Source: Microbacterium sp. SORGH_AS_0862 (GTDB lineage Bacteria > Actinomycetota > Actinomycetes > Actinomycetales > Microbacteriaceae). From it: a stretch of DNA of 64,000 bases. The stretch lies in contig NZ_JAUTAY010000001.1 of assembly GCF_030818795.1 (NCBI RefSeq), positions 2,356,001 to 2,420,000 on the forward strand, written 5' to 3'. The position numbers were made by a program, and so were the translations under genes. The stretch's first letter is position 1; each line of letters opens with the position of its first letter. Positions 33,805 through 41,387 of the stretch are shown here, piece after piece. The notes under the pieces were generated by a model. It made no database searches, was not told where the DNA came from, and worked only from the letters and a program-made list of their open reading frames with translations.

Positions 33805-34892
33805 GCGCGGCCCCTGCTCCACGCATCCATGCCGCCGGCGAGCACCACGACGTCGGCTCCCACCGCAGCGAGGGCCCGGGCTGCGCGGTGCGCCCGCATC
33901 CCGGCCTTGCACACCAGCGCATAGGGCCCGGCGCCGAGTGCGGCGGGGTTCTCGAGGACCACGGCCAGCGGCACGAGCTGCGCGCCGGGAACCGTACCCA
34001 GGTCGGTCTCCTCTGGCTCGCGCACGTCCAGCACGACGACACCGGCGGCGCGGCGCGCATCGAACTCCGTGATGTCGATCTCGGCGATCTCCGGGAGCGG
34101 ATCGGGCGCCGGTCGCATGCTCTGGGCGCTCGGGCGCAGCGGGACCTCGCGGACGCGGGCAGCGAGGGCGTCGACGAGCAGGATGCGGCCCAGTAGCGGC
34201 TCGCCGATCCCCGTGAGGAGCTTGACGGCCTCGATCGCGAGCGCTCCGCCGACCTGTACGCACAGGGCCCCGAGGACGCCGACCTGCGAGCATGACGGCA
34301 CCTCGCCCACCGTCTCGGGCGGGTACAGATCTGCGAGCACGACGGGGGCGACGCCGTTCGGGGGCGCCGACCAGAACACGGTCACCTGGCCCGCGAACTC
34401 CTGCACGGTCCCCCACACGAGAGGGATGCCGCGGCGCTCGCACGCCGCCGCGACCGTCGCTCGGGTGGCGAAGGTGTCGCTGCCGTCGATGACGAGGTGC
34501 GCGTCGGCGAGCAACTGATCCGCGTTCGTCTCGTCGATGCGCGCACGGATGCCGGTGACCACGGTGGCCGAGCCCAGGTCTTCCGCGGCGCGGCGGGCGC
34601 TGTCGATCTTCGGAGCCCCCACGTCCCCGACGCGGTGGAGCACCTGACGCTGCAGATTCGTCAGCTCGACCTCGTCGTCGTCGATGACGACGAGCTCGCC
34701 CACACCGGCGGCGGCCAACGCGAGAACGACGGGGGATCCGAGTCCGCCGACGCCGATGACGGCGACACGGCCGGCCGCCAGACGGCGTTGACCGAGCTCA
34801 CCGAATCCGGCGAGGACGGCGTGGCGTGCGGTGCGGGCGCGCTCGGACTCCGACAGCGCCGCAACCGGCTCGACGAGCGCGGGCAGGGGCAT
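33801..34892 (-). CDS. moeB: MoeB/ThiF-type adenylyltransferase with rhodanese domain
   Basis: A 363-residue protein. The N-terminal E1-like domain has the ATP loop VIGVGGLGSPV, IDDDEVELTNLQRQVL and the SCSQVGVLG cysteine region. The C-terminal rhodanese domain (from about residue 265) has VLDVREPEE and the persulfide loop VCKAGMRAHRAA with its active Cys. It adenylates and probably sulfurates the MoaD C-terminus, similar to MOCS3 and MoeZ. It is the first gene of the minus-strand Moco operon. TACCCT (minus strand, 34899-34904) sits six bases before ATG: a leaderless-type start. Confidence 0.92.
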   Translation of the reverse strand: MPLPALVEPVAALSESERARTARHAVLAGFGELGQRRLAAGRVAVIGVGGLGSPVVLALAAAGVGELVVIDDDEVELTNLQRQVLHRVGDVGAPKIDSARRAAEDLGSATVVTGIRARIDETNADQLLADAHLVIDGSDTFATRATVAAACERRGIPLVWGTVQEFAGQVTVFWSAPPNGVAPVVLADLYPPETVGEVPSCSQVGVLGALCVQVGGALAIEAVKLLTGIGEPLLGRILLVDALAARVREVPLRPSAQSMRPAPDPLPEIAEIDITEFDARRAAGVVVLDVREPEETDLGTVPGAQLVPLAVVLENPAALGAGPYALVCKAGMRAHRAARALAAVGADVVVLAGGMDAWSRGRA

Positions 34893-35009
34893 GACCCCAG
34901 GGTAGCCGCGCCCGACGGTGCCGGGATGATCGGACGGAAGCCAGGGCGGCGAACGGGAGACCGCCCGCGTGTGCGCCGCTTTCCGGATGCCGACTGCCAG
35001 ACTTGCCGG

Positions 35010-35468
35010 ATGCGGATCGGAGAGCTGTCGGCGAGGACGGGGGCGTCCGTGCGGGCGCTTCGGTACTACGAGGAGCAAGGGTTGCTCCAGCCGCGACGCA
35101 CCGCCGCCGGCCAGCGGGTCTACCGTCCCGACGACGAGCGCGTCGTCAGCACCATCCGGGACCTCTTCGATGCGGGGTTCTGCAGCTCCGTGATTGCGGC
35201 CCTCCTGCCTGCCGTAAGCGAACCGGGCGCGTCCGCGGCAGCCCTTCAGGCGGTTTTCGACGCCGCCGAGGCGCGACTCGCGAGCGAGAGGCGACAGATC
35301 GAACAGGAGATGGGCGCGCTCGCCGAGCTTCGCGTGCGATGGGGGCTTGCCCCTCACGTGCGCGTCAGGGGTGAGGGTGGGGACCATGACACATCCCCCT
35401 CGCCCGAAGCAGCTCCGTCTGATCATCGAGACCGACGACTTCGAGGAAGCCCTCCGCTTCTACCGTGA
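35010..35468 (+). CDS. MerR-family transcriptional regulator
   Basis: A MerR-type activator: winged HTH MRIGELSARTGASVRALRYY at residues 1-20 (shown to 20), then RTAAGQRVYRPDD, and a coiled-coil dimerisation helix to about residue 115. The last 35 residues (from GLAPHVRV onward) are coded by DNA that is also the next gene's promoter and start, overlap the VOC gene by 83 bases and are low-complexity. The natural stop has probably been lost or the frame shifted near 35340. CAGACT is six bases before the ATG. It likely controls the VOC gene through the operator at 35347-35378. Confidence 0.85.
   Translation: MRIGELSARTGASVRALRYYEEQGLLQPRRTAAGQRVYRPDDERVVSTIRDLFDAGFCSSVIAALLPAVSEPGASAAALQAVFDAAEARLASERRQIEQEMGALAELRVRWGLAPHVRVRGEGGDHDTSPSPEAAPSDHRDRRLRGSPPLLP
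35347..35378 (+). promoter_or_regulatory. MerR-type promoter/operator of the VOC gene
   Basis: TTGCCC (35347-35352) and GAGGGT (35373-35378) are 20 bases apart, the over-long spacer typical of MerR-activated promoters. Between them is the inverted repeat CCCCTCACG-N4-CGTCAGGGG (35350-35358/35363-35371, one mismatch). The ATG at 35386 follows the -10 box by seven bases. Confidence 0.7.
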
Positions 35469-35862
35469 CATTCTGGGCATGCCCGAGCAGGTGGCCTTCG
35501 CAACAGACGGCGAGGACCGCGTCGCGATCCTCCACGCGGGCGTCGCGACCATCGAACTGGCCACCGGCGTCCACGCGAGGAACATCGACGCCGTCGAGGG
35601 CATGCCGCCGGGGTCGGGCTCGTCGCTTCGGATGGCGCTCGAGGTCGAGGACACCGTCGACGCCGTCGCGCGGGTCGTCGACGCCGGCGTGACCGTTCTC
35701 GCTGCGCCCACGCACACGCCCTTCCGGTCGCTCAACGCGCGCGTGCAAGGGCCGGCGGGGTGGCAGGTCACGCTCTTCCAGGAGTGCGAATCCCTCGAGC
35801 AACGCCGGGAGCGGCCCGGGTTCCTGACCGATGGTGAGCGCGACCGGTCGTCGGAGCCGTGA
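35386..35862 (+). CDS. VOC (glyoxalase/bleomycin-resistance) family protein
   Basis: A 158-residue protein with the paired beta-alpha-beta-beta-beta modules of the vicinal oxygen chelate superfamily: LRLIIETDDFEEALRFYRDI at the N-terminus, and THTPFRSLNARVQGPAGWQV in the second half. Some members bind and sequester antibiotics or act as metal-dependent lyases; this one cannot be assigned. Expression is likely leaderless and MerR-activated. The upstream merR frame overlaps its first 83 bases. Confidence 0.85.
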   Translation: MTHPPRPKQLRLIIETDDFEEALRFYRDILGMPEQVAFATDGEDRVAILHAGVATIELATGVHARNIDAVEGMPPGSGSSLRMALEVEDTVDAVARVVDAGVTVLAAPTHTPFRSLNARVQGPAGWQVTLFQECESLEQRRERPGFLTDGERDRSSEP

Positions 35863-35982
35863 GCAGCAGGGCTCCCCGACCGCGTGCTCCCTCGGCACGG
35901 CCACACGGCTCGGTGCCCGATTGAGGCGTGGATGCGGGAAAAATGACGATCCACACCCGCAGATGCGGCTATTGTCGCTGAC

Positions 35983-36375
35983 ATGCGCTCTTTCAAGGTC
36001 TCTCACGCCGCTCGGCTGCTCGGGGTCAGCGATGACACCGTGCGGCGGTGGATCGACCAGGGCATCCTGCCGACGACCGATGCCACCCCGGTCGAGATCC
36101 CCGGCGCCGCGCTCGCCGTGCGCGCGAGCGAGCTCGCCGCCGCATCCGAGGATCCGAGCGACGTGCTCTCGAGCGCGCGCAACCGCTTCGTGGGCCTCGT
36201 GACCCGGGTTCAGATCGACGGGGTGATGGCGCAGGTCGACATCCAAGCCGGGCCGCACCGCGTCGTCTCGCTCATGACGGCCGAGTCGGCGAGGGACCTC
36301 GCGCTCGAGCCAGGGTCCCTCGCCGTCGCGGTCGTCAAGGCCACCACCGTCATCGTCGAGACCCCGAAGGACTGA
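35983..36375 (+). CDS. Mop/TOBE-domain molybdate-binding regulator with HTH
   Basis: A 130-residue protein: an excisionase/MerR-like HTH (SHAARLLGVSDDTVRRWIDQ, residues 6-25) followed by a single TOBE/Mop domain (about residues 66-130, NRFVGLVTRVQIDG...). Such small proteins bind molybdate and are found at actinobacterial mod operons, taking the place of ModE. It ends one base before modA. TATTGT (35970-35975) is seven bases before ATG (leaderless). It probably senses molybdate and controls modABC, itself included. Confidence 0.9.
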   Translation: MRSFKVSHAARLLGVSDDTVRRWIDQGILPTTDATPVEIPGAALAVRASELAAASEDPSDVLSSARNRFVGLVTRVQIDGVMAQVDIQAGPHRVVSLMTAESARDLALEPGSLAVAVVKATTVIVETPKD

Positions 36376-36376
36376 C

Positions 36377-37169
36377 ATGCCCGCTCGCCGCCTTTCCCTG
36401 ATCGGCGTGGTCGTCGCCGGATCCTTGCTACTCGCAGGTTGTGCCGGGACCGCTGAACCGGCCTCCGACCCGAGCACATCCGCCACGGCGGAGTTGACCG
36501 GAACGCTCACGATCTCGGCCGCCGCATCGCTGAGCGGCGCGTTCGACGAGATCGCCCAGGACTTCGAGGCGGAGTACCCGGGCGTGCAGATCCAGCCCAT
36601 CTCGTACGACGGATCGTCGACCCTCGCGACCCAGATCATCGGCGGCGCGCCCGTCGACGTGTTCGCTTCGGCCGACGAGAACAACATGGACAAGGTGGTG
36701 GATGCGGGCCTCGCCGGAGATCCGCAGGTGTTCGCCACGAACACGCTCGTCATCGCGGTGCCCCGGGGGAATCCTGCAGGCATCTCGTCGCTCGAGGACC
36801 TCGCCGAGCCCGGCGCGACCGTCGTCCTGTGCGCTCCGGAGGTGCCGTGCGGCGCCGCATCCCAGAAGCTCTTGAGTGCGGCCGGCGTGACCGTGACCCC
36901 GGTCAGCCAGGAGCAGAACGTGACCGCCGTGCTGACGAAGGTCGCCGCCGGCGAGGCCGACGCGGGCCTCGTGTACGCGACCGACGTCAAGGGCCGCGAC
37001 GATGTGGACTCCCTCACTCCCGACGGGGGCGGGAGCCGTCGTCAACCGGTACCCGATCGTCGCGTTGAAGGACGCACCGGATGCGGCGGCCGCCGCCGCT
37101 TTCGTCGCCTTCGTGCGTGGCGAGCGGGGCCAGGCGGTTCTGGCCGCGCACGGCTTCGGCGCACCGTGA
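36377..37169 (+). CDS. modA: Molybdate ABC transporter substrate-binding lipoprotein ModA, frameshifted
   Basis: Lipoprotein signal peptide with lipobox LLAGC, then a typical ModA: TLTISAAASLSGAFDEI, the GAPVDVFASADE oxyanion region, and AGLVYATDVKG. After the Asp codon at 37022-37024 there is a five-G run (37025-37029); as written, the frame then turns into arginine-rich residues and runs on into modB without a stop. Dropping one G restores the expected ModA end (GAGAVVNRYPIVALKDAPDA, finishing FGAP) and a TGA at 37167-37169 that overlaps the modB GTG. So one base appears to be inserted, either in nature or by sequencing. It captures molybdate or tungstate outside the cell. Confidence 0.88.
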
Positions 37170-37969
37170 GCGGTGTGCCCGGCGGCCACCTGCCACGCTC
37201 CCTCGCACTGCCGGCTGCGGTCGGACTCGCTTTCCTGCTGCTGCCTCTGCTCGCGCTCATCGCCCGTGTCGACTGGTCCACCTTCCTCTCGGACATCACG
37301 TCGCCGGCTGCGCTGAGCGCGCTCACGCTGTCGCTCGGCACGGGGGCCGTCGCCACGGCCCTCTGCGTCGTCGTCGGTGTGCCGCTCGCGCTGCTCATCG
37401 CGCGTGCGGCGCCCCGCACCGCCGCCGTGCTGCGCGCGCTCGTGACGGTGCCCCTCGTGCTCCCGCCGATGGTCGGCGGTGTCGCCCTGCTGTACCTCTT
37501 CGGTCGCAACGGGGTGCTCGGCGATGCCCTCGGCGCGATCGGGGTGCGGGTGCCGTTCACGACGACGGCCGTCGTCATGGCGCAGGTCTTCGTGGCACTC
37601 CCGTTCCTCGTCCTCGCCGTGGAGGGGTCCCTGCGTGCCGTCGGCACGGGCTACGAGCGTGCCGCCGCATCCCTCGGTGCCGGCCGGTGGACGGTGCTGC
37701 GCCGCGTCACCCTTCCGCTGGCCGCTCCCGGGCTCGTCGCCGGCATCGTGCTCTGCTTCGCGCGGGCGATCGGCGAGTTCGGCGCGACGGCGCTGTTCGC
37801 GGGCAACGCCCCGGGCGTGACCCAGACCATGCCGCTCGCGATCTACACCGCGTTCAACGGGGCCGGCGTCTCACAGGGCGCCGCCGTCGCGCTGTCGTTG
37901 CTGCTGCTGGCGACCGCGGTGCTGGTTCTCCTGCTCGTGCGAGCGTGGCGTCCGGGGGCTGTGCGATGA
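37166..37969 (+). CDS. modB: Molybdate ABC transporter permease ModB
   Basis: A 267-residue permease with five to six membrane helices and the conserved ATPase-contacting loop GTGYERAAASLGAGRWTVL. The inner-membrane signature ARAIGEFGATALFAGN is characteristic of ModB. The GTG at 37166 overlaps the restored modA stop (GTGA). In the sequence as given the same frame is open back to 36377, making an artificial-looking 530-residue ModA-ModB fusion. Its stop overlaps modC (ATGA). Confidence 0.92.
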   Translation: MSGVPGGHLPRSLALPAAVGLAFLLLPLLALIARVDWSTFLSDITSPAALSALTLSLGTGAVATALCVVVGVPLALLIARAAPRTAAVLRALVTVPLVLPPMVGGVALLYLFGRNGVLGDALGAIGVRVPFTTTAVVMAQVFVALPFLVLAVEGSLRAVGTGYERAAASLGAGRWTVLRRVTLPLAAPGLVAGIVLCFARAIGEFGATALFAGNAPGVTQTMPLAIYTAFNGAGVSQGAAVALSLLLLATAVLVLLLVRAWRPGAVR

Positions 37970-38997
37970 CTGCGGTGCACGCTCGCATCCACGTCTCGCG
38001 GGCGGGATTCGACCTGGACGTTCCCCTCTCGGTGGCATCCGGCCAGACGACGGCGATCATGGGCCCGAGCGGCGCAGGAAAATCCACGCTGCTGGACGCG
38101 CTCGCCGGTCTCGTGCCCCTGAGCGACGGGCGGATCGTCCTCGGCGGGGACGAGGTCTCGACCCCGCGGTTCCAGCTCGCACCGGCGCGCCGGGGGACCG
38201 TGCTGCTGGGGCAGGACCCCCACCTGTTCCCGCACCTGAGCGCACGCGAGAACGTGGCATTCGGGCCCCGCGCGGCCGGGACGCCGGCGCGCGCGGCGCG
38301 GTCGCTGGCGGAGGACTGGCTCGGACGGATGGGACTCGCGGATGCGGGCCGGCGACGACCCGCTGACCTCTCCGGAGGACAGCAGCAGCGCGTCGCGATC
38401 GCGCGTGCGCTCGCCGCATCCCCTCGGCTCGTGCTGCTCGACGAGCCGCTGACCTCGCTCGATCCCGTGACGGCGGACGGGATCCGTGCGCTCCTGGCCG
38501 AACACCTCGTCGGCCGGACGTGCGTTCTGGTGACGCACGATGCGGTGGACGCGGTGGCCTTCGCCGATCGTGTCGCGGTGGTGGAGGCGGGCCGGATCAC
38601 CCAGGAGGGTGCGGTGCGCGACGTGCTCGGCGCCCCCGCGACGTCGTTCGTCGCGTCGCTGGCCGGGCTCAACCGCGTCGTGGGCGCCGCGGCAGCCGGC
38701 GGAGTGCGGGTCGACGGTGTCCTGATCGAGGGACGCGGCGACCTCCGCGGTGCGCCGGAGGGCGCGGCCGTGTTCCGCCCCGCGGATGTGCGGATCGTGG
38801 GCGACGGGGCGCCCGGGGCGTGGTCGACCCGCATCGTGCGGGTCGAGCCCACGATCGCGGGCGCGCGTGTGCACACGTCGACGGGCGGGATCGCCGTGGA
38901 TGTGTCGCTCGACGAGCTCGCGGGGCACGGTCTGTCGGCGGGAGCGGAGGTCACGCTGTCCGTGGACGCCCGTCGCGTGCGCGTCGTCCCCGCCTGA
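37966..38997 (+). CDS. modC: Molybdate ABC transporter ATP-binding protein ModC
   Basis: A 343-residue ATPase: Walker A GPSGAGKST, Q-loop LLGQDPHLFPH, signature LSGGQQQRVAIARAL, Walker B RLVLLDEPLTSLD and the H-loop in VTHDAVDA. The C-terminal region (from about residue 280) looks like a TOBE/Mop regulatory domain, which binds molybdate to limit uptake. It is the last gene of modABC and is followed by a GNAT gene with its own promoter-like box. Confidence 0.93.
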   Translation: MTAVHARIHVSRAGFDLDVPLSVASGQTTAIMGPSGAGKSTLLDALAGLVPLSDGRIVLGGDEVSTPRFQLAPARRGTVLLGQDPHLFPHLSARENVAFGPRAAGTPARAARSLAEDWLGRMGLADAGRRRPADLSGGQQQRVAIARALAASPRLVLLDEPLTSLDPVTADGIRALLAEHLVGRTCVLVTHDAVDAVAFADRVAVVEAGRITQEGAVRDVLGAPATSFVASLAGLNRVVGAAAAGGVRVDGVLIEGRGDLRGAPEGAAVFRPADVRIVGDGAPGAWSTRIVRVEPTIAGARVHTSTGGIAVDVSLDELAGHGLSAGAEVTLSVDARRVRVVPA

Positions 38998-39077
38998 TCC
39001 GCGTCCCCTCATCCCTGCCGGGCGACAGGGGAGACGCCCGCCCGCGGGCGCACGGGAGGGCCGGGTACGCTCGGCGC

Positions 39078-39668
39078 ATGGGAGTCATCCGTCCGTTCCG
39101 CCCGGGTGACGAGGACGCGCTGGCGGCGGTCTGTCTCGCGACGGCGGCCGCCGGTTCCAACGGTGCGGGCATCCTGACCGACGACGGTCTCTGGGCCGAC
39201 CTCTACCTGTTGCCCTACCTCGACCGGCATCCCGACCTCGCCTTCGTCGCCGAGGACGCCGAGGCTCGGCCGGCGGGATACATCGTCGCGACCGACGACA
39301 CGGTCGCTTTCGACACGTGGTTCGCGGAGCACTGGTGGCCGGCCCGCCGCGCCCGCTACGCGCACGCCGACGCGAACGCCAGGCAGTGGGCGATCGTCGC
39401 CGAAGCGGATGCGCGCACCGAGAGCAGCGCGCTGTGCTCCACCCACCCCGCGCATCTGCACATCGATCTGCTGCCGGTGCTCCAGGGGCAGGGCACAGGG
39501 CGGCGCCTGGTCGACACGCTCGTCGAGGCGTTGCGCGAGCGCGGCGTGCGCGGCCTGCACCTGGGCGCGGACGCGCGCAACGCCGGAGCACTGGCGTTCT
39601 ACGACCGTCTCGGATTCGTTCGTGCCACGTCTCCCGAGGGTGCTCAGCTGTTCACCCTGGGGCTCTGA
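39078..39668 (+). CDS. GNAT-family N-acetyltransferase
   Basis: A 196-residue protein with the GNAT acetyl-CoA loop in HIDLLPVLQGQGTGRRLVDT (the Q/RxxGxG/A motif) and the C-terminal GLHLGADARNAGALAFYDRL segment. The substrate is unknown. TACGCT (39066-39071) six bases before ATG fits a leaderless transcript. It ends three bases from the convergent cydC stop. Confidence 0.87.
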   Translation: MGVIRPFRPGDEDALAAVCLATAAAGSNGAGILTDDGLWADLYLLPYLDRHPDLAFVAEDAEARPAGYIVATDDTVAFDTWFAEHWWPARRARYAHADANARQWAIVAEADARTESSALCSTHPAHLHIDLLPVLQGQGTGRRLVDTLVEALRERGVRGLHLGADARNAGALAFYDRLGFVRATSPEGAQLFTLGL

Positions 39669-39671
39669 AGC

Positions 39672-41387
39672 TCAGGCGGATGCCGCCAGTCGGCCGTTCT
39701 CCAGGCGCACTTCCCGATCGACGAGCCCCTCCGGGGGTGCCACGTGCGAGATCAGCACGACGGCGCGGTCGGCCTGAACGGCGCCGAGCAGGTCGCGCAG
39801 CAGCCGATCGGATGCGGCGGGATCCACGCCCGCGGTGGGCTCGTCGAGCACGAGCACGGGGAACCGCGCGAGCAATGCCCGCGCGAGCGCGATCCGCTGC
39901 GCCTGTCCGCCCGACACGAGCGCACCGCGCTCGCCCAGCTCGGCGTCGAGCCCGCCGCGCTCGCGCGCCCATTCGGTGAGCCCGACGCGCCCCAGCACGT
40001 CCCACAGTTCCGCATCGTCGGCGCTGTCGCGGGCGAAGAGCAGGTTCTGCCGGAGCGTCTCGTCGAAGAGGTACGGGGACTGCTCGCAGAGACCGATCGT
40101 CCGGCGCAGGTCGTCGCCGGAGATCTCGCGCACCTCCAGGCCGCCGATGCGGTAGGAGCCCTCGTAGTCGAGGAAGCGCACGAGAACGTGCGCGAGGGTC
40201 GTCTTGCCCGCGCCGCTCGGGCCCGTCACGAGCACACGCTCGCCGGGGCGTACGTCCAGGTCGATCGCCGTCAACCGGCCGGCGTCGTCGACGGATGCGG
40301 CTGCGGCGTCGTCCTGGAACGTCTGCGCGCCGAGGCGGTCGGGCCAGCGCGCCGAGACACCCGAAAGACGTAGTCCGTCGCCGAGCGGCGGAGCATCTCC
40401 CGTCGCCGCCGGCTCGTCACGGGGGAGTCCCGCGGGCACCTCGTCGGGCACCGTCTCGGCCACGCGCTGGGCGGCCGTGCGCACCTGACGCCACGCGGCG
40501 AGGGCCAGCGGCACCGTCCCGAAGACCTCGAACACCGCCATCGGCAGGAGGACGACGACGGCCAGCGCCGGCCCGTCGAAACCGCCTTGTCCGAGCAGGG
40601 CGGCGCAGGCGAGGAGAGTGGCGAGCGAGGCGACCCCCGCCACGAGCGACACCGCTCCCGAGGTGAGCCCCTGTGCGCCCGCCCGGCGCACCGTAGCCCG
40701 GCGCAGCCGCTCGTCGGCGTCACGGATGCGGGTGCTCACCGCATCCGTCGCCTCGAACGCGGTGAGCACGTCGAGAGCGGTCAGCTGATCGAGGAGGGCG
40801 TCGGAGAGATGGGAGCGCAGCGGCGCGATGCGGCGCTCGGCCCGCGCGCCGGCGCGCCAGCCCACCCACGCGGCCAGAGCGAAGGCCGCCGCCAGGCACA
40901 CGGCGAGCACAACGGCGGCGATCGGCTGCAGGAAGGCCGTGAACACGACGCTCGCGACGGAGGCGAGGGTGGCCGTCGCGAGGGGCATGACGACGCGCAG
41001 AGGGAGGTTCTGCAGTTCGTCGACGTCGTCGACGAGGCGGGACAGCAGCGCACCGCGCCGGGTCGTCCCCAGCCCGTCGGGGGCGAGCGGCACGATGCGG
41101 CGCACGAGATCGGCACGCACGGTGGCGAGGCGGCCGAGCGCGGCATCGTGTCCGCTCAGCCGCTCGAGGTAACGGAAGACGCCGCGGCCGAGGGCGAAGG
41201 CGCGGACCGCGACCACCACCGCGGTGATGTACATGACAGCGGGCTGCTCGGCGGATCGCGTGATGAGCCAGGCGCTGGCCGCCAGCAGAGCGATCGCGCT
41301 CACGGCCGTTCCGGTGCCGGCCGCGAGCGCCCACCAGAAGCTTCGCAGCGGCGGTTGCGCCGACCGCAGGACGTCCGAGGCTCTCAT
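39672..41387 (-). CDS. cydC: Thiol-reductant ABC exporter subunit CydC
   Basis: A 571-residue half-transporter: six membrane helices in the first 320 residues, then an ATPase domain with Walker A TGPSGAGKTT, signature LVSGGQAQRIALARALL and Walker B FPVLVLDEPTAGVD. With CydD it exports cysteine or glutathione-type thiols to the outside, which is needed to mature cytochrome bd. The ATG at 41387 overlaps the cydD stop (ATGA). Confidence 0.92.
   Translation of the reverse strand: MRASDVLRSAQPPLRSFWWALAAGTGTAVSAIALLAASAWLITRSAEQPAVMYITAVVVAVRAFALGRGVFRYLERLSGHDAALGRLATVRADLVRRIVPLAPDGLGTTRRGALLSRLVDDVDELQNLPLRVVMPLATATLASVASVVFTAFLQPIAAVVLAVCLAAAFALAAWVGWRAGARAERRIAPLRSHLSDALLDQLTALDVLTAFEATDAVSTRIRDADERLRRATVRRAGAQGLTSGAVSLVAGVASLATLLACAALLGQGGFDGPALAVVVLLPMAVFEVFGTVPLALAAWRQVRTAAQRVAETVPDEVPAGLPRDEPAATGDAPPLGDGLRLSGVSARWPDRLGAQTFQDDAAAASVDDAGRLTAIDLDVRPGERVLVTGPSGAGKTTLAHVLVRFLDYEGSYRIGGLEVREISGDDLRRTIGLCEQSPYLFDETLRQNLLFARDSADDAELWDVLGRVGLTEWARERGGLDAELGERGALVSGGQAQRIALARALLARFPVLVLDEPTAGVDPAASDRLLRDLLGAVQADRAVVLISHVAPPEGLVDREVRLENGRLAASA

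Noticed and set aside
35347..35385. An upstream start for the VOC protein at 35347
   Set aside because: The extra 13 residues are coded by the MerR operator and -10 box; ATG 35386 has the expected leaderless spacing.
36377..37969. A genuine ModA-ModB fusion protein
   Set aside because: The 60-odd residues at the join are Arg/Gly-rich and unlike either protein, while the other frame restores a normal ModA end and a GTGA overlap.
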